IMG/VR virus record: IMGVR_UViG_3300017990_000036
Coordinates: 1-36,889 of that record
Direction: 5' to 3' (one strand)
From: a virus
DNA length: 36,889 nucleotides
This document shows, piece after piece, positions 30,910 to 36,889 of the stretch (positions within the stretch are counted from its first letter, which is position 1; each line of letters starts with the position of its first letter). Below the pieces are notes generated by a model. That model worked only from the letters and a program-made list of their open reading frames with translations, ran no database searches and was not told where the DNA came from. The translations under genes were made by a program, and so were the position numbers.

Positions 30910-31695
30910 ATGAGTAAAATACATTTTACACAATTTATTATTGACGAAGTAAAATATTTTATTGACTTTATAACTGCAAATATCGCAGAATATAAATTAA
31001 GTGAGCTTACAAACGGCAACGCGGGTGATATTCCGTCTATTCAAGGAGCACATCCATTAGCTATAGAATATGGAAATGCATTAGCAGCAGATGAAGAGGG
31101 AAATTATACATCGATACTTCCTGCAATTGGAGTAGAACTTTTAGATGATGATCTTTTTGAAAGACAATTATTAGGAGCTGGATATAAGAATGAAGAAGTA
31201 ACTCAAGATTTTATAGATGAAGTATCTGCAATTCAATTGAAAGATAGATTTAATAATGGTACGATAATGAGTAACACAGTTTTGAATAATATACAAGATG
31301 CTAAGACCGCAAAAGGTTCTGAAAAACTTTGGGCATCGTCTGATAGATATTTAGAAAGAATATCAATAAATATTTCTATATGGAGTGAACATATAGAGGT
31401 AACTAGAATATTATATATGATATTAAGAAGTATATTAAAAAGAGCTAAAAGAGATTTATCATCTAAAGGTATAAAAAATTTAATGATAAAAGGACAAAAT
31501 GCTTTATATAATTATGAATTTGGAACTACATTATTTGGAAGTGAGTTTAATTTATCATTTATAAATTTACATAAAAATGTTGAAATAGATACTGATCTTG
31601 AAACTTTAAAAATTATTGAACATCATTTAGAAAATGAAAAAAGTGGGCCAAAATTAACTTCTATAGGTGGAGAAGGGCAGTATCCTGAAACATAA
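30910..31695 (+). CDS. 261-aa neck/tail-terminator-position protein
   Basis: A helical and mixed protein (MSKIHFTQFIIDEVKYFIDF, AEYKLSELTNGNAGDIPSIQ, SDRYLERISINISIWSEHIE). The position between neck genes and sheath is that of the tail terminator/joining protein in contractile-tailed phages, and SISIWSEH-type strands fit a tail-terminator fold, but similarity is weak. The 5' end has no good SD (TTTAATT). Unknown with a positional guess. Confidence 0.45.
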   Translation: MSKIHFTQFIIDEVKYFIDFITANIAEYKLSELTNGNAGDIPSIQGAHPLAIEYGNALAADEEGNYTSILPAIGVELLDDDLFERQLLGAGYKNEEVTQDFIDEVSAIQLKDRFNNGTIMSNTVLNNIQDAKTAKGSEKLWASSDRYLERISINISIWSEHIEVTRILYMILRSILKRAKRDLSSKGIKNLMIKGQNALYNYEFGTTLFGSEFNLSFINLHKNVEIDTDLETLKIIEHHLENEKSGPKLTSIGGEGQYPET

Positions 31696-31705
31696 GGAGA
31701 AAATC

Positions 31706-31912
31706 ATGGCGAAAAAGAAAACAAAAAAAATTGCAGAAGTTGATCAGGAGTTAAATTTAGAATCATTTATTGATTCAAATAATGAAGATAATGGAGTGAA
31801 AAATGGATTTAGAATATGGTATATTATTATTGAAAAGAAAAGCGCTTTAGAAAGATTTAAGATAGATTATTGGAAAAAACAAATGAAGAACTTTCTTAAA
31901 CATAAAGTTTAA
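31706..31912 (+). CDS. 68-aa basic hypothetical protein
   Basis: ATG 31706 is chosen because AAGGAGAAAATC stands right before it; an in-frame frame start at 31667 overlaps the previous gene without an SD. The start AKKKTKKIAEVDQELNLESF is basic then acidic, and the end WYIIIEKKSALERFKIDYWK is a helix with aromatic residues. It lies directly before the sheath gene. Function unknown. Confidence 0.5.
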   Translation: MAKKKTKKIAEVDQELNLESFIDSNNEDNGVKNGFRIWYIIIEKKSALERFKIDYWKKQMKNFLKHKV

Positions 31913-31937
31913 AAATTTACTATAGGAGGTAAATACA

Positions 31938-33716
31938 ATGGGTGTAGAAGCCAAAAGATTTGATGGAAAAGATCTTTACAGGCCAGGATATTACGGAAAA
32001 AGAAATATATCTGGCTTAGATGTTGGTGCAGCAACAGGATCTAGATTATTACTTCTTGGTGAATGTAAGGCAGGAATTCCTTATAACGCTAGTACAGAAT
32101 ATCCAAATGTTGAAGATAGAATTAATTGGATATCTAATAGTGAGGAATTAAATAGAATATTAAGAGATGGCCCTGCTTATTATGGAGCTTTATTTGCACT
32201 TACACCTTCCAACCAGCCTGGAGTTAATGGAGCTCCTTCTGTTGGAGTTATAAGAGTAAATCAAGCTACAAAAAGTACATTGACAATTCAAGATGTAGAT
32301 ACTGATGATGTGCTAGATGTAAGTAGTAAAGATTATGGACTGTATACAAATCAAATAAGATTTAAACTTTCAGCAGGAACAAACAAAGGGAAGAAAATAT
32401 CAGTGAAGTTTGAGAACAATACTGTTGAAGGAGATGATATTGCTTATGAATTATTTAGTGTACAGTATACCGGTACTGGAAGTGCTTGTGTATTAACGAT
32501 CGATCCAACTGGAAATCTTAATGCTGTAACAGTTGGTGGAGCATCTGGAGATGATATTTCGATTGCAATAGCAACTTATGATACAATAGCAGAACTTGTA
32601 GCATATTTTAATGCATATCAAAATACAGGTGGAACAAATGTATATTCAGCAACTTTATTGGGAGATGGAACATTTGATTCTACAAAACTTGATAAAATAG
32701 TAGTTGGCGATGCTATTGATATTAAAACAGCTAAAACTATTTCTGCAATTCTTCAAGCATGTGAAGATTGGTTTAATGGAAGTTCTACTTATTTAATTGC
32801 AGATTTAGCAACAGCAGCAGAAAGAAGAGTACCCGCAAACATGACAGGATATGAATATATTGTTGGGGGTTCAGAAGGAGCAGCTGTTGTGACACAAGAT
32901 TATACAGATTCTCTTAGCCAAATTGCTGCTTTAACTGATGCTTCTTTTGTTGGTGTAATGACAGGAAATGCAGCTATTCATGCAGTTCTTTCAACACATT
33001 TAACAGAACTTTCATCTTCTGTAGGAAGAAATGAAAGGCAAGGTTGTGTTGGAGGATTAAGTACTGATTCAAAATCTGTAAAAATAGCAGCAGCAGCTTC
33101 ACTAAATAACTCTTTAGTTGGATTTTATGGAAGTGAAATAAAGAGATATGATAAAAATGGTGATTTACAAACATGGGCGGGTTTTTATGGAGCTTGTGAG
33201 ATCATGGGAATGTCAGCAGGAAATGCAATTAATTTTGCACCTACAAATAAAATGATCAATGCAGTCGGAATAAAGACAATTCTTTCTTCTACTGATATTG
33301 ACGATTACATTAAAGCTGGAATTATTGTATCGCAGCCAAGTCCTCTTGGAGGAATAAGAGTTATAAGGTCAGTGACAACTTATCAAGCATCGAACTTGAT
33401 AGCAAATGAATGGAGTGCAATGAGAACGGCACTGTACATCACTAAAGATCATAGAGTTTTTGTTGAGAGCTTAGTAGGTGAGCCGGGAGATAACACTATT
33501 CTTGAAAGTATAAAGAATAGAGCAAAAACGAGATTAGATTTTTATGTAGAGCAAGGATGGCTAGTTGTTGACCCTGCTTTAGGAAATGCATACAGAAACT
33601 TCAAATTTTCTGTGACAGGAGATACTGTTGAGATAACTTATGAGGGTACATTAGTTGTACCAGTTAATTTCATCTTTGTAACACATAATTTTACTGTAGT
33701 TGGGTTTAAAAAATAA
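31938..33716 (+). CDS. tail sheath protein
   Basis: 592 residues, the usual length. N-terminal DLYRPGYYGKRNISGLDVGA is the sheath N-arm, followed by GSRLLLLGECKAGIPYNAST. The core contains ITIDPTG- and VTVGGASGDDISIAI-type beta modules, and the C-terminal FVESLVGEPGDNTILESIKN and VDPALGNAYRNFKFSVTGD match the domain that polymerises and contracts around the tube. It makes the tail contractile (myovirus type). SD AGGAGGTAAATACA. Composition (more C and G) suggests high expression. Confidence 0.88.
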   Translation: MGVEAKRFDGKDLYRPGYYGKRNISGLDVGAATGSRLLLLGECKAGIPYNASTEYPNVEDRINWISNSEELNRILRDGPAYYGALFALTPSNQPGVNGAPSVGVIRVNQATKSTLTIQDVDTDDVLDVSSKDYGLYTNQIRFKLSAGTNKGKKISVKFENNTVEGDDIAYELFSVQYTGTGSACVLTIDPTGNLNAVTVGGASGDDISIAIATYDTIAELVAYFNAYQNTGGTNVYSATLLGDGTFDSTKLDKIVVGDAIDIKTAKTISAILQACEDWFNGSSTYLIADLATAAERRVPANMTGYEYIVGGSEGAAVVTQDYTDSLSQIAALTDASFVGVMTGNAAIHAVLSTHLTELSSSVGRNERQGCVGGLSTDSKSVKIAAAASLNNSLVGFYGSEIKRYDKNGDLQTWAGFYGACEIMGMSAGNAINFAPTNKMINAVGIKTILSSTDIDDYIKAGIIVSQPSPLGGIRVIRSVTTYQASNLIANEWSAMRTALYITKDHRVFVESLVGEPGDNTILESIKNRAKTRLDFYVEQGWLVVDPALGNAYRNFKFSVTGDTVEITYEGTLVVPVNFIFVTHNFTVVGFKK

Positions 33717-33736
33717 GGAAGGAGGTATAAAACAGT

Positions 33737-34222
33737 ATGAAATCGACAAAATTATCCTTGCTTTTTCTCTTATTATTTAGTAAAATAAGAGGAGCAGAAG
33801 ACCCAGATTTACCTGTTGTTGCCGGTTTGGATGCTATTGTAAAACTTGATGGAAAAGTTATTGGATGGGCTACAAATGTTTCATTTGATGAAGACTTTGA
33901 ACTTCAAGGAATAAGAACATTAGGATTTCACGGCGATAGAGGGTATAAATCTCAGGGTTATAATTGTACAATAACAGTTGGGACGTTCGTTTTACAAGGC
34001 GATGTTTCTGATAGTCTTCCAGTACCAACTAGAAGAACAATTTTAACTTCAGGATTAGTTGACTTTGAGCTTATTGATTTAATTACTGGTGGAACACTTT
34101 ACATATTAAGACAATGTAAATGTGCTACTTCTGGAGTTAATCTTGATAGTGGAAGTCTATCAACGAAGAATACAACATGGCGTTGTAGAGAAGTATTGCC
34201 ACAAGAAGGAAATGTTTCATAA
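33737..34222 (+). CDS. tail tube protein with hydrophobic N-terminus
   Basis: 161 residues. The main part, GLDAIVKLDGKVIGWATNVS, FDEDFELQGIRTLGFHGDRG and YNCTITVGTFVLQGD, is the tube pattern, and position after the sheath supports it. Unusually the first 20 residues are MKSTKLSLLFLLLFSKIRGA, like a signal peptide, before EDPDLPVVAG, where tube proteins usually begin. SD AAGGAGG is 11 nt upstream of the ATG, longer than normal. No other in-frame start precedes TTG 33827. Confidence 0.75.
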   Translation: MKSTKLSLLFLLLFSKIRGAEDPDLPVVAGLDAIVKLDGKVIGWATNVSFDEDFELQGIRTLGFHGDRGYKSQGYNCTITVGTFVLQGDVSDSLPVPTRRTILTSGLVDFELIDLITGGTLYILRQCKCATSGVNLDSGSLSTKNTTWRCREVLPQEGNVS

Positions 34223-34256
34223 TTCGAATGTATGAATGAAATGAAGGAGGAACGTT

Positions 34257-34607
34257 ATGAACGAAGACGAAAAAAATTCAAGTTTAGAAGTAACTGAAGA
34301 AGAGAGAACATTCACGAAGAATTTTGATAAAAGGGGGAGGTTTTCAATTTTGATGCCTCTCCCATATCAAAAGGCTAATATCATTTCTTCAACATCTAGA
34401 GCATTAGGTGGAGCAAGCCTTGATAGTATAAAGGCGGAAGAATATGAATATATAAGGATGATAATAACTCTCAATTTTGTTTTAAATGATACACCCAAAT
34501 GGTGGAAAGGTGCAGATAACTGTGCTGATGAAGAGTTTTTATTTAAATTATGGGAATTCTTTTTAGATTCTGAGAAAAAATTTCAAGATTTATTAAAAAA
34601 AAAATAG
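34257..34607 (+). CDS. tail assembly chaperone, short form
   Basis: 116 residues, ending ...FQDLLKKK before TAG 34605. The helical, acidic protein (EYIRMIITLNFVLNDTPKWW, ADEEFLFKLWEFFLDSEKKF) is the first half of a tail chaperone pair, comparable to lambda gpG. These chaperones bind the tape measure during tail assembly. SD AAGGAGGAACGTT. The ten A at 34595-34604 form the slippery site for the longer product. Confidence 0.75.
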   Translation: MNEDEKNSSLEVTEEERTFTKNFDKRGRFSILMPLPYQKANIISSTSRALGGASLDSIKAEEYEYIRMIITLNFVLNDTPKWWKGADNCADEEFLFKLWEFFLDSEKKFQDLLKKK

Positions 34608-34975
34608 AGATATCAGAATTTAAAGACCCATTAACGTTCATTGATTTTTGGATATTAAGTAAGTTCAATATTTTGCCTACTGATATAAAGTTTCAATCTT
34701 TATATTTAGAGCAGAAAATTGCGTTATTTGAAGGTGTTAATAATTTACCAGATCATAAAGAGATCTCTAAGCACCTTAAAATAACAAAAGCTCTTGATAG
34801 AATAAAGAAAAAGAAACCGAATGAATTAGTATCTTTAGGTTTAATAAAGAATATGAGAAATGCATTCAAACAACAAGGAATGCAAGATGAAGAAATCGAA
34901 AGAAGAATCAAGGAGCATTGTGAAAGAATGAAAAAGCTTGAAATTAAAAGTTTGGAGAAATCGTTAAATGGCTGA
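34257..34975 (+). CDS. tail assembly chaperone, -1 frameshift fusion form
   Basis: At the A run the ribosome can slip back one base and continue in the -1 frame: ...LLKKK then IEISEFKDPLTFIDFW to the stop at 34973-34975. There is no stop between slip site and end, giving about 239 residues, like the lambda G-GT fusion. The second frame's own first start (TTG 34673) lacks an SD, which argues that it is only made by fusion. The 3' domain is charged and helical (KNMRNAFKQQGMQDEEIERR). Overlaps the tape-measure start by 8 nt. Confidence 0.75.
34595..34604 (+). other. slippery sequence for -1 frameshift
   Basis: Ten A (codons AAA AAA AAA before TAG) offer A-AAA-AAA pairing for a -1 shift into the open 34604-34975 frame. 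I see no strong pseudoknot right after it, and A-runs alone can be enough. Confidence 0.7.
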
Positions 34976-36770
34976 TGAACTAAAATTTAAAATTGGAGCC
35001 GTTGATGACACTAAAAAGGCATTTGAATCTGCTAAAAAGAGAGCAGGGGAAATGCTTGAAAAATACAAGGATCTAGCTAAAGCTGGATTAACTCCATCTG
35101 GTGAACATAAATCTCTTAAGAAAATGGAGAATCAATTTAAGAAAATAGTTGATCAGATGAAAAACGCTGGAAAAGAATCTCAAAAAATGTTTAGAAGGCC
35201 TTCCGGAACTGCTGGAAGAGGTGCAGGATTAGAAGGACAAATATCTGGAGCAGAAGCGTTAACGACTGGTAGAGAAGATGTATTTCTTGCATCTAAAATA
35301 GGTGATCTAGGAAAAGCATTAAAAGCAAGTTCTAATACGTTTAAAGAGAATATGCAATCTTCATCTAAAGAAATGGAAAAAATAAAATCTGGAGCTAAAG
35401 ATTTAGGTGGAATATTTAAGAGAATTGGAATAGGTGGTGGTGGAGCGGGAACTGGAGCAGGGATTGGAGGCAGAACTCCAATAGACGTAACTAATGAGCA
35501 AGCATCAGCGCTTCAAGAAGCAGGCAAAACATTACCCGCTGTGGGTATAGCATTAGCAGCTGTTGCGGGTCTTTATAAAGTTATGTCAGCAATGTCAAAT
35601 GCATTTAGACAAAGAGCTGGAGCTCAAATGACAGGTATTCAAACTTTAGGATATGCAGGTGGGGGAAAAGGCGGATTCTACGAAGGTGATCCATTATTGG
35701 GAATTCAGGGCGCAGAAAAAGTTAATTTAATGGCTGCGTATGCAAGACAAACAATGGGAAGAACTGGAGAACAATTTGGCCCTGCAGGTTCTAGAGTTGA
35801 TAAAATGATGAGAGCAATGGCGACTTATGGATTGTCTGCAGGTCAAGTTGGAGGGTATGCAGGAACTTTTGACAGATTTAGAAAACAAGAAGAAATAAAA
35901 AATAACACAATGATGATGTCATTAGGAGCTGCTGAAGAAGTAGGAATGGGAGGAGCAAGAACTGTAGAGTTTTTAGATAATGTGAAAAGTGCATTAAGTG
36001 ATGCAGTATATTCGGGAACTAAAAGATCAAATAAAGATATTATAACTTCATTGATGGCTTTTTCAAGTAATTCAGATGAAAGAATAAAAGCTTTAGCTCC
36101 TCAAATAATGAGTGCATCTACAACTCTTTTTGGTAGAGCGGCAATGATGGAAGGAGGAGCGGCAGAATCTTTTGCAATGCAATCTGTATGGAATAAAATG
36201 AAAAGAGAAAAACAAGGCCCAGTTTCATTTTTTGATGTACAGAAACAAATGGTAAGAAATCCATTATATGGTACAAAATCAATGGTTGAAGAAGCTGAAA
36301 AACTTTTTCCAGGAAATAAAGATCTTGCTGCTCTTTGGTTGCAGAAATCAGGAGCATTTGGTAGAGTTCAAGATGTAGACGTCATGAAAAGTATAATGGA
36401 ATCTGTTAAGACATTCGATGCTTCAAAAAGTGGTAAAATGACGCCAGAAGCTTTAGCAGCTAAAGGAGAAGGTGTTGTAGAATCTCGTCTTGAAAAACTT
36501 ACTGGAGCAATAGAACTTACAAAAGCACAAGATGTAAGAGATTCAAATATCGCATTGATTGGCGTTAATGAAACTATGGTAAAAACAACTCAAGAATTAA
36601 AGACTTCTATACAAAATTTAATTAAAAGTCTTGATAGATATAGAGAAATGACACCAAAGCAACAAGTTCAAGCAGATTTAACAAACCCAATTAATCAATG
36701 GAGAATGATTTTCAGCCCTACTTATAGGAGTAGTTTAAAAAAGAAATTGACGGGAAATAGAGCACAATGA
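34968..36770 (+). CDS. tape measure protein
   Basis: 600 residues. N-terminal coils (KKAFESAKKRAGEMLEKYKD) with Lys/Gln-rich linkers, a Gly-rich hinge near residues 154-165 (GIGGGGAGTGAGIGGRTP), a hydrophobic segment at about 188-206 (LPAVGIALAAVAGLYKVM), then Gly/Ala/Met-rich helices (AGAQMTGIQTLGYAGGGKGG) and acidic/basic helices. This is a standard tape measure arrangement, with the protein setting tail length and later aiding DNA passage. At about 1.5 angstrom per residue it would suggest a tail of roughly 90 nm. Position after the chaperones supports it. Confidence 0.75.
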   Translation: MADELKFKIGAVDDTKKAFESAKKRAGEMLEKYKDLAKAGLTPSGEHKSLKKMENQFKKIVDQMKNAGKESQKMFRRPSGTAGRGAGLEGQISGAEALTTGREDVFLASKIGDLGKALKASSNTFKENMQSSSKEMEKIKSGAKDLGGIFKRIGIGGGGAGTGAGIGGRTPIDVTNEQASALQEAGKTLPAVGIALAAVAGLYKVMSAMSNAFRQRAGAQMTGIQTLGYAGGGKGGFYEGDPLLGIQGAEKVNLMAAYARQTMGRTGEQFGPAGSRVDKMMRAMATYGLSAGQVGGYAGTFDRFRKQEEIKNNTMMMSLGAAEEVGMGGARTVEFLDNVKSALSDAVYSGTKRSNKDIITSLMAFSSNSDERIKALAPQIMSASTTLFGRAAMMEGGAAESFAMQSVWNKMKREKQGPVSFFDVQKQMVRNPLYGTKSMVEEAEKLFPGNKDLAALWLQKSGAFGRVQDVDVMKSIMESVKTFDASKSGKMTPEALAAKGEGVVESRLEKLTGAIELTKAQDVRDSNIALIGVNETMVKTTQELKTSIQNLIKSLDRYREMTPKQQVQADLTNPINQWRMIFSPTYRSSLKKKLTGNRAQ

Positions 36771-36889
36771 CAAAAGCAAATTATTCAGCACCATATATTG
36801 AAGTAACTTTTACGTCAGTCAAAGGAGATAAGTTTTCTGTTAATAGCGGAGAATTTGGAGGAGATATAATCTCATTAAGAACTCAAAAA
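36767..36889 (+). CDS. start of a tail/baseplate gene (partial)
   Basis: ATG 36767 overlaps the tape-measure stop by 4 nt and runs off the window. The visible start MTKANYSAPYIEVTFTSVKG and GGDIISLRTQK is beta-rich. Genes here usually encode baseplate-hub or tail-tip proteins. Not enough sequence to assign. Confidence 0.5.
   Translation, partial: MTKANYSAPYIEVTFTSVKGDKFSVNSGEFGGDIISLRTQK

Noticed and set aside
34673-34975. Independent gene starting at TTG 34673
   Set aside because: No SD, and the same frame is open back to the slippery A run, so the fusion product explains it better.

Overview
This window is a stretch of an AT-rich tailed-phage (or prophage) genome with every gene on the + strand. 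It holds part of an accessory module of small genes, a portal and 'cargo' module, a second accessory block, and the head, neck and contractile-tail genes up to the tape measure. A tail sheath, tube, assembly-chaperone and tape-measure set shows a myovirus-type tail. No terminase, integrase, lysis, replication or tRNA gene was found. The host cannot be named. The low GC, heavy AGA/AAA/ATA codon use, strong GGAGG Shine-Dalgarno (SD) sites and one signal-peptide protein (3049-3564) fit an AT-rich bacterium, perhaps one with a periplasm.

Region 1 (1-3564): about 14 tightly packed small genes, many overlapping by 4-20 nt. They include zinc-ribbon proteins, a single-pass membrane protein, three tandem paralogues, and an 85-aa protein whose C-terminus copies the SSB tip (DGDEIPF). 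Region 2 (3565-15866): a palindrome, promoter, leader and terminator cassette precedes the portal gene. It is followed by a sigma-70-like factor, small tagged proteins, an inorganic-pyrophosphatase-domain protein, a MuF-type head protein and a 1128-aa multidomain 'polyvalent' protein (HExxH peptidase, ADP-ribosyltransferase-like domain, ParB-like domain, uncharacterised C-terminal domain). Most of these carry the same short modules (QPFLND..FFKS tag, PIG..GKWVP module, RTG..YKYWY module). Region 3 (15867-18600): accessory genes, a strongly folded RNA segment and a DNA-repair glycosylase with an inserted zinc ribbon.

Region 4 (18601-36889): a second copy of the palindrome, promoter, leader and terminator cassette precedes prohead protease, scaffold, major capsid protein (with an Ig-like insertion), decoration or fibre proteins, neck proteins, sheath, tube, frameshifted tail chaperones, tape measure and the start of a baseplate gene.

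The layout suggests two late operons under one control circuit. In both, transcription starts next to the same operator and must pass an intrinsic terminator before the first structural gene, which looks like processive antitermination. The portal-side operon appears to make proteins that are packaged with DNA through shared tags and possibly cut by the prohead protease. One is a sigma factor, so the virion may deliver a transcription factor together with enzymatic effectors. This last point is inference. The shared modules, their positions and the duplicated control cassettes are visible in the sequence.
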